DNA of 64,000 bases from an uncultured Erysipelotrichaceae bacterium (lineage in GTDB: Bacteria > Bacillota_I > Bacilli_A > Erysipelotrichales > Erysipelotrichaceae): assembly GCA_945877255.1 (NCBI GenBank), contig CAMCRE010000002.1:91116-155115 (forward strand), in the 5' to 3' direction. This document shows, one piece after another, positions 27,192 through 36,452 of this stretch. Position numbers and translations under genes: made by a program. Every line of letters starts with the position of its first letter. Position 1 is the first letter of the stretch. The notes under the pieces were generated by a model. It was not told the origin of the DNA and did not search any database. It worked only from the letters and a program-made list of their open reading frames with translations.

Positions 27192-28985
27192 ATGAAAAAG
27201 AAAACGATTTTTGGGAAGTTATTCTCTAAAAAAGAAGTAGTAATTAAAGAAGTTGATAACAGTAAAATAATTACTCCAGGACAAGCTGTTTTCAACAATT
27301 TCAAATCTAATAAATTAGCTGTTACTGGACTATTCATGTTTATTTTAGTTGTGGCTACAGTGTTTATTGGGTCGGCATTGCTTAAATTTGATGAAAACTA
27401 CGTTCAAACAACGTTACAAAATATTGCACCAGGTGCAAATTATTTAAAAGCACCAGCTTCATTAAACGGTAACGTTAAAAAAATTGTATCGGGAACATCG
27501 TTTAGTTATGCAATTGATAAGTCTAATAAATTGCATTACTGGGGAGTAGATGTTGATGGTGCATTGAAAGTACCTGAAAAATTAAAAAGTAAATCATTTA
27601 GTGATATCGCTGTAAGTGATAATCACGTTGTTGCTGTTGATAGTAATGGTGAATTACATCTGTGGGGAAATAACAGTGGTCGCCAATTAGAACTTGATGA
27701 AGTTACAGAAAGAAAAGTATCAACAGGGCAAGTTAAAAAAGTAATTGCAGGTCGATTATATTCTGGTGTGGTAATGGAAAACAAACAAATTCACGTTTGG
27801 GGGACAAACTCATTAGAACAAATCGCACTTAAAACAGACTGGAAAACACGTGTTGTAGATGCAGTTGCATTACCAGAAAACATTATTTTACTTTTAGATG
27901 ATGGTAGTGTTAAAGTAACAGGTATCAACATTTTAAGTTCAAGTTTACCAGAATCACTTGCTAACGGAGAGAAAAAAGTTGTTAAAATTGCGGGGGCGTA
28001 CTTAAATGGTCTTGCATTAACAGCAGATAATGAATTAATTTCGTGGGGTGGAAGTCATCGTGGTTTAGAAATCACAAAACAATACGATAAAAAAATTAAA
28101 GATATTGTAGGAGGTTATGCTGTATTCCATATATTATTTGAAGATGGTACAGTAGAAACATTAGGGACAACAGCTGTATACGGTGAACAATTATCTGTAA
28201 AAGAAAACGTTGATACAATATATGCTGGTTATTTCCAAAATTATGCAGTTATGAAAGATAATACAATCAAACCTTGGGGATTAAAAGGATTTCTACTAGG
28301 GAGTGATGAATTTGGGCGTGATGTATTTGTGAGGTTAGTACACGGTGGAAAAACATCATTACTTGTAGGAATTGTGGCGGTATTAATTTCAACGTTTATC
28401 GGATTATTAATTGGAACAATTGCTGGGTTCGTCGGTGGAGTAGTAGATAATGTCTTAATGCGTTTTTCTGAAATTGTTACTTCTATTCCGTTCTTACCAT
28501 TATTAATTACATTATCATCAATTATAGGAACGAGACTAACACAAAATCAACGTATGTACTTAGTAATGGTTATTATTGGGGTATTAAGTTGGGTAGGATT
28601 AGCACGTTTAGTTCGTGGTCAAATTTTAGTCGAAAGAGAAAAAGATTTCGTGTTAGCAGCACGTGCATTAGGAATTCGTCAATATAAAATTATTTTAAAA
28701 CATATTTTACCAAGTGTATTAAGTATTGCGATTGTGAATATGTCGTTAAGCTACGGGGGAATGATGTTAACAGAAGCAGGACTGTCATTCTTAGGATTTG
28801 GGGTTATGCCACCAACACCTACATGGGGTAACATGTTGAATGGTGCACAAAAAGCCGAAGTAATTCAATTCTACTGGTGGAGATGGGTATTCCCAGCATT
28901 AGCAGTATTTATTACAGTATTAGCAGTAAACTTAGCTGGAGATGGTATTAGAGATGCCGTTGATCCAAAAGCAAATGAGAAATAG
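27192..28985 (+). CDS. oppC: Oligopeptide ABC transporter permease OppC with an inserted RCC1-like propeller
   Basis: Residues 1-90 are a normal OppC start (cytoplasmic tail and first membrane helix, ~41-65), and residues ~370-597 a normal OppC core: GSDEFGRDVFVRLVHGG, four or five helices, and the EAA loop VLAARALGIRQYKIILKHILPS. Between them lie ~270 extra residues (94-367) made of seven ~40-residue repeats, most with the pattern (V/I)xxIxxGxxxxxxxxxDxxxxxWG; examples end in LHYWG, LHLWG, IHVWG, LISWG and IKPWG. This is the RCC1/BLIP-II propeller signature, and seven repeats would close one propeller. By OppC topology it faces outside the cell, next to where OppA docks. The total length (597) is about twice a normal OppC (~300). 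Confidence 0.92.
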   Translation: MKKKTIFGKLFSKKEVVIKEVDNSKIITPGQAVFNNFKSNKLAVTGLFMFILVVATVFIGSALLKFDENYVQTTLQNIAPGANYLKAPASLNGNVKKIVSGTSFSYAIDKSNKLHYWGVDVDGALKVPEKLKSKSFSDIAVSDNHVVAVDSNGELHLWGNNSGRQLELDEVTERKVSTGQVKKVIAGRLYSGVVMENKQIHVWGTNSLEQIALKTDWKTRVVDAVALPENIILLLDDGSVKVTGINILSSSLPESLANGEKKVVKIAGAYLNGLALTADNELISWGGSHRGLEITKQYDKKIKDIVGGYAVFHILFEDGTVETLGTTAVYGEQLSVKENVDTIYAGYFQNYAVMKDNTIKPWGLKGFLLGSDEFGRDVFVRLVHGGKTSLLVGIVAVLISTFIGLLIGTIAGFVGGVVDNVLMRFSEIVTSIPFLPLLITLSSIIGTRLTQNQRMYLVMVIIGVLSWVGLARLVRGQILVEREKDFVLAARALGIRQYKIILKHILPSVLSIAIVNMSLSYGGMMLTEAGLSFLGFGVMPPTPTWGNMLNGAQKAEVIQFYWWRWVFPALAVFITVLAVNLAGDGIRDAVDPKANEK

Positions 28986-28994
28986 GAGGTATTT

Positions 28995-29936
28995 ATGAGT
29001 AAGTTAGTTGAAATTAAAAATTTACACACATACTTCGAAACGAAACGTGGTTTAGTTAAAGCTGTTCGTGGCGTAAGTTTCTCAATTGAAGCAGGAAAAA
29101 CATTAGGGGTAGTTGGTGAATCTGGTTCAGGAAAATCACAAACTGCAATGTCAATACTACAATTATTTGAGTCTAATCAAAAAGTTTACGATGGAGAAAT
29201 TATTTTTGAAGGAAAAGACTTAACGAAATTAAGTGAAGTTGAATTAAGAAAAATTAGAGGAAATGATATTTCAGTTATTTTCCAAGAACCAATGACTTCA
29301 TTAAACCCAGTATTTAAAATCAGCAAACAAATTGCTGAAGTATTAATGCTACACCAAGGGTTATCTGAAAAAGATGCTGAAGAAAAAGCGTTAGAAATGC
29401 TTAAATTAGTTAGAATTTCTAACCCAGAAAAAATATTACATTCTTATCCATTCCAATTATCAGGTGGTATGCGTCAACGTGTTATGATTGCGATGGCGTT
29501 AGCTTGTAAACCTAAATTGTTAATTGCGGATGAGCCGACAACTGCACTTGATGTAACGATTCAAGCTCAAATTTTAAAATTAATGAATGAATTGAAAGAT
29601 GAAATGGGAACATCAATTATGTTTATTACGCACGATTTAGGGGTAATTAATCAAATGGCAGATGATATTGTTGTAATGTATAAAGGTCAAGTATTAGAAA
29701 AAGCACCAAGAGAATTAATATTTGAAAACAACAAATATTTACATCCATATACATTTGAATTGTTAAAAGCGATTCCTAGAATTTCCACAAAGAAAAATCC
29801 AGCTAAAGATATTTTAGATCATGATCCATTAGTATTGCCAGAAGGTTATACATATGATGAAGTGGATGGTGTAGAAAGTGAATTAATTGAAATTGAACCA
29901 AATCACTTTGTAAGATGCTATAAGAAAGGAGTTTAA
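28995..29936 (+). CDS. oppD: Oligopeptide ABC transporter ATP-binding protein OppD
   Basis: A 313-residue ATPase subunit. GESGSGKS is Walker [14 protein letters not shown] the Q loop, LSGGMRQR the ABC signature, [14 protein letters not shown]alker B and FITHDLGVI the switch His. The C-terminal extension (~250-313) is the oligopeptide-type tail, but its usual cluster of several cysteines is reduced to one (FVRCYKKGV). It drives peptide import together with OppF. AGGAGG precedes the ATG; one base separates it from oppF. Confidence 0.96.
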   Translation: MSKLVEIKNLHTYFETKRGLVKAVRGVSFSIEAGKTLGVVGESGSGKSQTAMSILQLFESNQKVYDGEIIFEGKDLTKLSEVELRKIRGNDISVIFQEPMTSLNPVFKISKQIAEVLMLHQGLSEKDAEEKALEMLKLVRISNPEKILHSYPFQLSGGMRQRVMIAMALACKPKLLIADEPTTALDVTIQAQILKLMNELKDEMGTSIMFITHDLGVINQMADDIVVMYKGQVLEKAPRELIFENNKYLHPYTFELLKAIPRISTKKNPAKDILDHDPLVLPEGYTYDEVDGVESELIEIEPNHFVRCYKKGV

Positions 29937-29937
29937 A

Positions 29938-31236
29938 ATGAGTAAATTATTGATTAAAACTGAAGATTTAAAACAATATTTCGTAATCGATAAAAAAGGG
30001 AAATTAATTAAAACTCCTGTTTATTTAAAAGCAAACAATGGAATTAATTTAGAAATATATGAAAATGAAACGTTTGGATTAGTAGGTGAATCTGGGTGTG
30101 GAAAATCTACATTAGGAAGAGTGATTTTGCAATTGTATCCACAGGAGCGTGGAAATACGATTTATTATGGTAGAACGGTGTTTGAATTAAATCCTAAATA
30201 CTTAAAAAAATATTTAGATAATGCTTTTGAAATTTATGCGAGAGTAGAAGCAGAAATTCAAAAAGCTATCAATAAAAATAGCCAGTCTTTATTAGATAAA
30301 GCACATCGTGAATATCGTGCAGTCGCAAGAATTGCAGGTGCCTTATTATTACATCCAAATAAAGAACAAGCTAAAGCTGCGTTAAAAGAAGAATATCATG
30401 CAGGTATTTCAAATGATTTAGTAGCACTTGAAAAAGCACAAGCAATAGTTAAAAAATTAGAATCTGATGTAGCTAATCACGAAAAATTTGCAGAATTAAA
30501 TAGTTTTAAAGATTATGGTGTGGATTTAACGCTACTCACAAAAGAAGAAATGCGTCAATTGAGAAGAGACTTACAAATTATTTTCCAAGATCCATATTCT
30601 TCTTTAGATCCTAAAATGACAGTAGGTCAAATTATTTCAGAAGCTTTAGTTGAACACGGTTTATTTAAAGATAAATCAAAAGAATTAGAAGAGTATGTTT
30701 TAGAAACAATGGAAAAATGTGGTTTAGATCGTAGTTTTATTCACCGTTATCCACATCAATTTTCTGGTGGGCAACGCCAAAGAATTGGAATTGCGAGAGC
30801 ATTAGCTTTAAAACCAAAGTTTATTGTGTGTGATGAAAGTGTTTCGGCATTAGACGTATCTATTCAAGCTCAAATTTTAAAATTATTACAAGAACTTAAA
30901 GAAAAAGAAAAATTGACTTATTTATTTATTTCACATGATTTAAGTGTTATTAATAATATTTGTGATCGTGTAGGTGTAATGTATTTTGGTAATATGGTGG
31001 AATTAGCAGAAAGTGATGATATATTTGACAATCCTGTGCATCCATATACTAAAATGTTGTTGAGTGCAATACCTTCTATGGATGAAAGAAAAGAAGTGTC
31101 GATTGCTGTATTTGATTCTACATATTCTATTGAAAATGCAGATCGTAGTAAAGATACAATTTGCGGGGATGAAATACAATTAGTACGTAAACCAATGAAA
31201 GAAGTTGAACCTAATCACTTCGTTGCTGAATTTTAA
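29938..31236 (+). CDS. oppF: Oligopeptide ABC transporter ATP-binding protein OppF with helical insertion
   Basis: The second ATPase has GESGCGKS (Walker A), [14 protein letters not shown] (Q loop), [15 protein letters not shown] (signature), [14 protein letters not shown] (Walker B) and FISHDLSVI (switch). Between Walker A and the Q loop lie ~110 extra residues (about 85-200), charged and helical, such as [20 protein letters not shown], which make it 432 residues instead of ~310-330. Mollicute OppF proteins are also known to be enlarged. Its TAA overlaps the ATG of a 55-residue membrane protein by one base. Confidence 0.94.
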   Translation: MSKLLIKTEDLKQYFVIDKKGKLIKTPVYLKANNGINLEIYENETFGLVGESGCGKSTLGRVILQLYPQERGNTIYYGRTVFELNPKYLKKYLDNAFEIYARVEAEIQKAINKNSQSLLDKAHREYRAVARIAGALLLHPNKEQAKAALKEEYHAGISNDLVALEKAQAIVKKLESDVANHEKFAELNSFKDYGVDLTLLTKEEMRQLRRDLQIIFQDPYSSLDPKMTVGQIISEALVEHGLFKDKSKELEEYVLETMEKCGLDRSFIHRYPHQFSGGQRQRIGIARALALKPKFIVCDESVSALDVSIQAQILKLLQELKEKEKLTYLFISHDLSVINNICDRVGVMYFGNMVELAESDDIFDNPVHPYTKMLLSAIPSMDERKEVSIAVFDSTYSIENADRSKDTICGDEIQLVRKPMKEVEPNHFVAEF

Positions 31237-31403
31237 TGAAAAAATGGTTTAAAAAAGAACAACCTGAATTAAAAGAGCTAAACGATAAAACTGAAAAAGG
31301 TGATACGACAGCAATGATTATTGCTGCAATGTTTACGTTAGTTTTACCGGTTGCAACAATATTATTACTTGCATTTGGTATAGTGTTCTTAATATTCAAA
31401 TAA
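31236..31403 (+). CDS. 55-residue single-span membrane protein coupled to oppF
   Basis: The ATG shares a base with the oppF stop (TAATG), so ribosomes can re-initiate directly. A charged N-terminus (KKWFKKEQPELKELNDK) precedes one hydrophobic helix (~residues 26-53) and ends in FK, giving a probable N-in, C-out protein. A strong terminator follows 1 nt after the stop region, so it is the last gene of the opp operon. No family is recognised; a small accessory subunit of the transporter is a reasonable inference. Confidence 0.65.
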   Translation: MKKWFKKEQPELKELNDKTEKGDTTAMIIAAMFTLVLPVATILLLAFGIVFLIFK

Positions 31404-31428
31404 AAGCTATGAATCATAGCTTTTATTT
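31402..31428 (+). terminator. Terminator of the opp operon
   Basis: AAAAGCTATG pairs perfectly with CATAGCTTTT around AAT, followed by a T-rich tail. Confidence 0.8.
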
Positions 31429-31445
31429 ACTTTTAGGAGGTGAAT

Positions 31446-32792
31446 ATGCGTAAAAATTTTATTGTTCAGTTTTTTAAAATATTATTTCCAGTTATGTTAC
31501 AATCAATTGCTTCAACTGCAATTAATTTGGTAGATAATGTGATGGTGGGACAATTAGGGAATACTGCAATTTCAGCAGTGGTTACTTCTAATCGTTATTT
31601 AATGATGTTTAATTTTGCGTTGTGGGGAATAATGGGGGCAAGTAACATTTATATTGCACAATATTACGGTAGTGGCAATAAAAATGCAATGCAACAATCG
31701 TTTCGTATTTCTGTTTTAACATCACTATTTGTTGTGGTGCCGGTTATTACAATAACGATATTATTTCCGGGAAATATTGGCTATTTTTTTGTGAAAGATA
31801 AATTAGTAGTATCGGAAATGGTAAAATATTTAGCAGTTATGAGTATTGGATATATCCCGTTTGTAATTTCACAAAATATTTCTTCGGCAATGCGTGCAGT
31901 AGGGAATATTAAAATTCCTGTCATCGCAACAATTTCTGGTGTAATTACAAATACCGTGTTAAATTATTGTTTAATTTTTGGGAATTTCGGTTTTCCGCAA
32001 ATGGCATTATCTGGTGCTGCGTTAGCAACCGTTATTTCTCGTTTTGTGGAGTTTATCATAGTGTACAGTTTTTATTTTAAAAAAATGCCTTTTTATTCTA
32101 AAATAAAAGACTTCACAAAAATTGAATTTTTCCGTTTAAAAATGATCGTGAAAAAATCTATTCCGTTAACGATTAATGAATTGGCTTATGGTGCAGGTTT
32201 AGCAATGTTATTAAAAATATATGCAACAAGAGGTGTAACAGCGTTAACTGCATATGGTATTGCGGCTAATTCATCTGATTTATTTTATTCATCTTTTCAA
32301 GGTTTAATGACGACTATCACAATATTAGTCGGACATAAATTAGGAGAAAACAACTTATCAGAAGCAAAGGAAAATGCGTATACAATATTGAAATTATCGT
32401 TTGGGATAGGAATATTATTTTCGATAGTTTTAGCGATTGTTGCACCTGTTTTTCCTGCGATATTTAATATGTCTAGTGCAGTAACAAGTGATGCATTATC
32501 ACTTGCTACAAAAATGTTATACATTGTAGCATTTGCATTATCTGCACAATACACATACGTTGCAGGGTATATGATTCTTCGAATAGGTGGAGATATGCGT
32601 TCAACATTATTGTTAGATTCAGGATATATGTGGTGCGTCAACATTTTAATTTTATTCATTTTAAGTACAACCACAAATTTAAATGTTTTGGTATTAATGT
32701 TTATTGGACATTTTACTGATGTTGTGAAAATGTTGATTGCGATATATTTTGTGAGGAAAGAAAAATGGCTCGTTAATTTATCTATAAATTGA
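31446..32792 (+). CDS. MATE family efflux transporter
   Basis: A 448-residue integral membrane protein with about twelve helices in two similar halves. MLQSIASTAINLVDNVMVGQLG near the N-terminus is the MATE signature, and AMRAVGNIKIPVI and the repeat LTINELAYGAG fit the family, which exports cationic drugs or metabolites against sodium or protons. AGGAGGTGAAT precedes the ATG at 31446; a GTG two codons upstream overlaps the ribosome site and is less likely. Transcribed alone after the opp terminator. Substrate unknown. Confidence 0.9.
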   Translation: MRKNFIVQFFKILFPVMLQSIASTAINLVDNVMVGQLGNTAISAVVTSNRYLMMFNFALWGIMGASNIYIAQYYGSGNKNAMQQSFRISVLTSLFVVVPVITITILFPGNIGYFFVKDKLVVSEMVKYLAVMSIGYIPFVISQNISSAMRAVGNIKIPVIATISGVITNTVLNYCLIFGNFGFPQMALSGAALATVISRFVEFIIVYSFYFKKMPFYSKIKDFTKIEFFRLKMIVKKSIPLTINELAYGAGLAMLLKIYATRGVTALTAYGIAANSSDLFYSSFQGLMTTITILVGHKLGENNLSEAKENAYTILKLSFGIGILFSIVLAIVAPVFPAIFNMSSAVTSDALSLATKMLYIVAFALSAQYTYVAGYMILRIGGDMRSTLLLDSGYMWCVNILILFILSTTTNLNVLVLMFIGHFTDVVKMLIAIYFVRKEKWLVNLSIN

Positions 32793-32874
32793 TTAAATGC
32801 GCTAAATTTCGGTATAAATAAAAAATTTTAGGAGTATCTTTATTTTATTAGTACAATAAAATAAAGGAGTCCAT

Positions 32875-33159
32875 ATGAATTTTAGAGAAATGGAAAATTT
32901 ATTACAATACATATTTTTGCGTTATAAAGTAACTAAACCTAGCTACATTCAAGAATGCGAAGCATACTATTGTGATGAGATAAAAAAACTTGTTGAAAAC
33001 ACGATAAAATTGTTGGATAAAGAAGAAAAAAGAATCATTGAAAAAGACTTTATTGAAAACGAAAATAATTGGTGGAATGATTATTATTCAAGAGCAACAT
33101 ATTATCGCTTAAAGAAAGCATGCATGAAAAAATTCATTCGATTAATTAATGGACAATAA
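32875..33159 (+). CDS. MG284/ArpU-like small helical protein
   Basis: A 94-residue acidic-then-basic helical protein. NWWNDYYSRATYYRLKKACMKKFIRLI at the C-terminus (positions ~66-92) resembles the DNA-binding end of sigma region 4-like proteins such as ArpU and the mollicute MG284/MPN403 family, in which 'YSxxTYYRxKxxA' is a helix-turn-helix. AAAGGAG precedes the ATG. It stands between the MATE gene and the suf operon with its own terminator. A regulatory role is inferred from the fold only. Confidence 0.55.
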   Translation: MNFREMENLLQYIFLRYKVTKPSYIQECEAYYCDEIKKLVENTIKLLDKEEKRIIEKDFIENENNWWNDYYSRATYYRLKKACMKKFIRLINGQ

Positions 33160-33164
33160 TCGTT

Positions 33165-33192
33165 AAAACTTGTGTTAAATACAAGTTTTTTT
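33165..33192 (+). terminator. Terminator after the 94-residue gene
   Basis: AAAACTTGT pairs with ACAAGTTTT around a 7-nt loop and runs into T8. Confidence 0.85.
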
Positions 33193-33206
33193 TATGGGTA
33201 ATATGG

Positions 33207-33236
33207 TTGAGAGGCAGTCGGTTTTTTTGTTATAAT
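33207..33236 (+). promoter_or_regulatory. Promoter of the suf operon
   Basis: TTGAGA (33207-33212), an 18-nt spacer and perfect TATAAT (33231-33236), 20 nt before sufC. Confidence 0.7.
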
Positions 33237-33256
33237 AAACGAAAGGAAGGAATTTT

Positions 33257-34063
33257 ATGAGCAAATTAGTAATAAAAGATTTACATGTTAGTATTGATGG
33301 CAAAGCAATACTAAAAGGATTAAATTTAGAAGTAAATAAAGGAGAAGTACATGCCTTAATGGGACCTAATGGTAACGGGAAGTCGACGTTATTAGCAGCA
33401 ATTATGGGAAACCCACGTTTCGAGGTTACAAGTGGCAGTATTACATTAGATGGTGAAGATGTATTAGAAATGGAAGTTAATGAAAGAAGTCGTGCGGGTT
33501 TATTTTTAGGTATGCAATATCCATTAGAAGTACCTGGTGTTGTTAATGCTGATTTTTTAAAAGCGGCAATTAATGCTCGTCGAGAAAAAGCTATTCCATT
33601 GTTTGAATTTATTAAGAAAATGGAAAAAAATGTAGCAACGTTACATATGAAATCAGATTTAGCACATCGTTTTTTAAATGATGGTTTTTCTGGTGGAGAG
33701 AAAAAAAGAAATGAAATATTGCAAATGTTGATGCTGGATCCAAGCATTGTAATGTTAGATGAAATTGATTCAGGATTAGATGTCGATGCAATCAAAATTG
33801 TTGCGAATGCAGTGAACGAAAAAATTGCTGAAGCGAGCACAGGATTTATTGTTGTATCACATTATGAGCGTTTCCTGCAATTCATTAAACCAACGCATAC
33901 ACATGTTGTTTTAGATGGAAAAGTCGTATTAAGTGGTGGAATTGAACTAGTAAACAAAATTGATACAGAAGGATATGATTGGATTGTAGAAGCGTATGGT
34001 GCAACGATTGCAACGGTTGAAAAACCAAAAGTAACAGCATTAGGAAGTTGTGGAGTGAAATAA
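33257..34063 (+). CDS. sufC: Fe-S cluster assembly ATPase SufC
   Basis: The 268-residue ABC-type ATPase powers the SufBCD scaffold. MGPNGNGKSTL is Walker A, DGFSGGEKKRNEILQ the SufC-specific signature, IVMLDEIDSGLDVDA Walker B, and VVSHYERFL the switch region. GAAAGGAAGG precedes the ATG. It leads the sufC-D-S-U-B operon, the arrangement of Bacillota. The C-terminal ~20 residues (VEKPKVTALGSCGVK) extend past the usual end. Confidence 0.96.
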   Translation: MSKLVIKDLHVSIDGKAILKGLNLEVNKGEVHALMGPNGNGKSTLLAAIMGNPRFEVTSGSITLDGEDVLEMEVNERSRAGLFLGMQYPLEVPGVVNADFLKAAINARREKAIPLFEFIKKMEKNVATLHMKSDLAHRFLNDGFSGGEKKRNEILQMLMLDPSIVMLDEIDSGLDVDAIKIVANAVNEKIAEASTGFIVVSHYERFLQFIKPTHTHVVLDGKVVLSGGIELVNKIDTEGYDWIVEAYGATIATVEKPKVTALGSCGVK

Positions 34064-34067
34064 CGAT

Positions 34068-34826
34068 ATGAATACGATTCATATTTCAAAAAATCAATGT
34101 GTTGTAGTTGAAGGGACACAGCAATTACATATTACAGTAGAAGGATGTGTTGATTTAAAACTACATTATAAAAATACTCAAAATATCGAATTGTTTATTG
34201 AAGTATTACCGCATGCGGTATTAAATGTATTGCATTTTTATGAAACGGCATTGATAAACGAAATACAACAGTACAATATTGGACAAAGTAGTGAAGTAAA
34301 AATTGCGTATGCGCATTTAAATGATATTGAAGGGACACAAAATATTGATATTAAATTAGTGGGAGAACATTCAAAAGTAGAAATTGCGAGTGGAATTATC
34401 GCAAGTAATACATTAGATATTACTATGAATGTTGAACATCATGCTAAACATAGTTACGCTAATATGGAACATTATGCGGTAGTAAGTGATAATGCTAAGT
34501 TTAAACTTTATGCTGTTGGTAAAATTTGTGAGAAAATGTCTGGCTCACAAGCACATCAAACGACTCGTGTTTTAACGATGGCAAAAAATCATCACTGTGA
34601 AGTAACACCCGTATTAATTATAGATGAAAATGATGTCGCTGCTTCACATGCTAATAGTATTGGACAACCGGATGATTTACAACTTTACTACTTACAATCA
34701 AGAGGGCTAACAATTCAACAAGCATTGAATTTAATCGCAAATGGTTATTTAGAGCCGATGCTACTTTTATTAGAAAATACAACGTTATTTGAACCATTAA
34801 AATTGATCATTGAACAGAGGAATTAA
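34068..34826 (+). CDS. sufD: Fe-S cluster assembly protein SufD (short form)
   Basis: A beta-helix scaffold protein that pairs with SufB and binds SufC. The C-terminal half is intact: TTRVLTMAKNHHCEVTPVLIIDENDV and ASHANSIGQPDDLQLYYLQSRGL, with the conserved His that helps hold the cluster at the SufB interface. It is only 252 residues against ~430 for Bacillus SufD, because the N-terminal helical domain and early beta-helix turns are missing. No frame change is visible upstream, and only 4 nt separate it from sufC, so this looks like genuine shortening rather than damage. Confidence 0.88.
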   Translation: MNTIHISKNQCVVVEGTQQLHITVEGCVDLKLHYKNTQNIELFIEVLPHAVLNVLHFYETALINEIQQYNIGQSSEVKIAYAHLNDIEGTQNIDIKLVGEHSKVEIASGIIASNTLDITMNVEHHAKHSYANMEHYAVVSDNAKFKLYAVGKICEKMSGSQAHQTTRVLTMAKNHHCEVTPVLIIDENDVAASHANSIGQPDDLQLYYLQSRGLTIQQALNLIANGYLEPMLLLLENTTLFEPLKLIIEQRN

Positions 34827-34827
34827 T

Positions 34828-36018
34828 ATGAACATTAAAAAAGTAAGAGAAGATTTTTCAATATTTAAATATCATCAAAATCTGATTTACTTTGATAATG
34901 CTGCAACAACGTTTAAACCACAATGTGTGATTGATGCAGTCACGAATTACTACTTAAATACAGCTAATATAGGTCGTGGTGAATATGATCTGGCAACTAA
35001 TGTAACAACACAATACGAAAAAGTAAGAGAAAAAGTCGCAAATTTTATTAATTGTGCTACTAATGAAGTTGTGTTTAGTTTTGGTGCGAGTGATGCTTTA
35101 AATAAAATTGCTTTTGGTTTTGGAAAAAATGTTTTAAAAAAAGGTGATATAGTATTAACCACAAAGTTAGAGCATGCTTCTAACTTATTGCCGTGGATGA
35201 AAGTTTGTGAAGAACAATCAGCGATTTTAAAATATATGCCATTAAATGAATTTGGGCAATTAATGTTAGATAAAATTAATTTTAAGAACGTTAAAATGAT
35301 CGTTGTTTCACATGTAAGTAATACATTTGGATACGTTAATAAAATTGCAAAGTTATGTCAATTAGCACACCAATATAATATTGTAGTAGTAGTTGATGGG
35401 TCGCAAAGTGTAGCACATCATAAAATTGATGTAAAAAAATTGGGGTGTGATTTCTTTGTGTTTCCCGCACATAAAATGTATGGACCAACAGGTGTTGGTG
35501 TGTTGTATGGAAAATTATCTGTATTGCAAAAAATGCAACCAATTTTTTTTGGTGGAGGAAGCAATGCAACCTATACTGAAAATTCAATAACACTAAAAGA
35601 TATCCCGTTTTGTTTCGAGACGGGGACACCGGCTATTGAAGCGACATTAGGATTGGGATGTGCTATTGATTATATTTCGACACTAGATATTGAAAAAATT
35701 TATAAACATGAAATATCTTTAGCAAACTATCTAAAAACAAAATTAAATTTATTAAACAACATTGAAGTTTATAATGATAAAGAGAATACAAATATTGTGC
35801 TGTTTAATGTGAAAAATATTTTTGCACAAGATGTTGCAAGTTATTTGAGTAGTAAAAATATCGCAGTCAGAAGTGGACAGCATTGTTCTAAAATTTATAG
35901 TGAAGATGCAACTTTACGCGTAAGTTTTGCTGTATATAATACGCATGAAGAAGTTGACTATTTAGTGTCATTACTACAGTCTATTACATTAGAAGACACA
36001 ATCGATATCTTTTTTTAG
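34828..36018 (+). CDS. sufS: Cysteine desulfurase SufS
   Basis: The 396-residue PLP enzyme takes sulfur from cysteine for Fe-S assembly. K216 in FPAHKMYGPTGVGVL binds PLP, and C353 in VRSGQHCSK is the catalytic persulfide cysteine on the short loop typical of group II enzymes. YFDNAATTFKP opens the fold. The start at 34828 follows GAGG, one base after the sufD stop; six in-frame codons upstream lie inside sufD. Confidence 0.96.
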   Translation: MNIKKVREDFSIFKYHQNLIYFDNAATTFKPQCVIDAVTNYYLNTANIGRGEYDLATNVTTQYEKVREKVANFINCATNEVVFSFGASDALNKIAFGFGKNVLKKGDIVLTTKLEHASNLLPWMKVCEEQSAILKYMPLNEFGQLMLDKINFKNVKMIVVSHVSNTFGYVNKIAKLCQLAHQYNIVVVVDGSQSVAHHKIDVKKLGCDFFVFPAHKMYGPTGVGVLYGKLSVLQKMQPIFFGGGSNATYTENSITLKDIPFCFETGTPAIEATLGLGCAIDYISTLDIEKIYKHEISLANYLKTKLNLLNNIEVYNDKENTNIVLFNVKNIFAQDVASYLSSKNIAVRSGQHCSKIYSEDATLRVSFAVYNTHEEVDYLVSLLQSITLEDTIDIFF

Positions 36019-36025
36019 GAGGGTT

Positions 36026-36451
36026 ATGGAAAATAATGTAGCACTATTAAGATCTATCATTATGGATCATTATGAATATCCAAGAAATAAAAGAGTTGAA
36101 GAAGAATATAAAAAAGCACATATTAAAAGTCATTCTTGTATTGATGATATACAAGTTCAGATGAAAATAGAAAATAATATTATTCAAGATATTTGCTTTG
36201 AAGGAAAAGGTTGTACTATTTCGACAGCATCAACATCAGTGATGACGGAGTTGTTATGTGGTAAAACTATTTCAGAAGCAAAAATGATGATTGAAGAATA
36301 TTATAAAATGTTGCAGTTGCAACAATTTGATAAAGAAGTATTGCAAGAGGCAGTTGCTTTTTCTGGTGTAGGAAAGCAGATTGGTCGTATCAATTGTGCA
36401 ACAATTGGTTGGAAGGCAGCAATGCAAATTATTGAGGAAAAAGAGGATTAA
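36026..36451 (+). CDS. sufU: Zinc-dependent sulfurtransferase SufU
   Basis: A 141-residue IscU-like partner that accepts sulfur from SufS in Gram-positive Suf systems. The three conserved cysteines are C38 (SHSCIDD), C63 ([10 protein letters not shown]) and C124 (INCATIGW), with an Asp after the first as zinc ligand. [10 protein letters not shown] at the N-terminus is also typical. AGGAGG lies just before the ATG. One base separates it from sufB. Confidence 0.94.
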   Translation: MENNVALLRSIIMDHYEYPRNKRVEEEYKKAHIKSHSCIDDIQVQMKIENNIIQDICFEGKGCTISTASTSVMTELLCGKTISEAKMMIEEYYKMLQLQQFDKEVLQEAVAFSGVGKQIGRINCATIGWKAAMQIIEEKED

Positions 36452-36452
36452 A

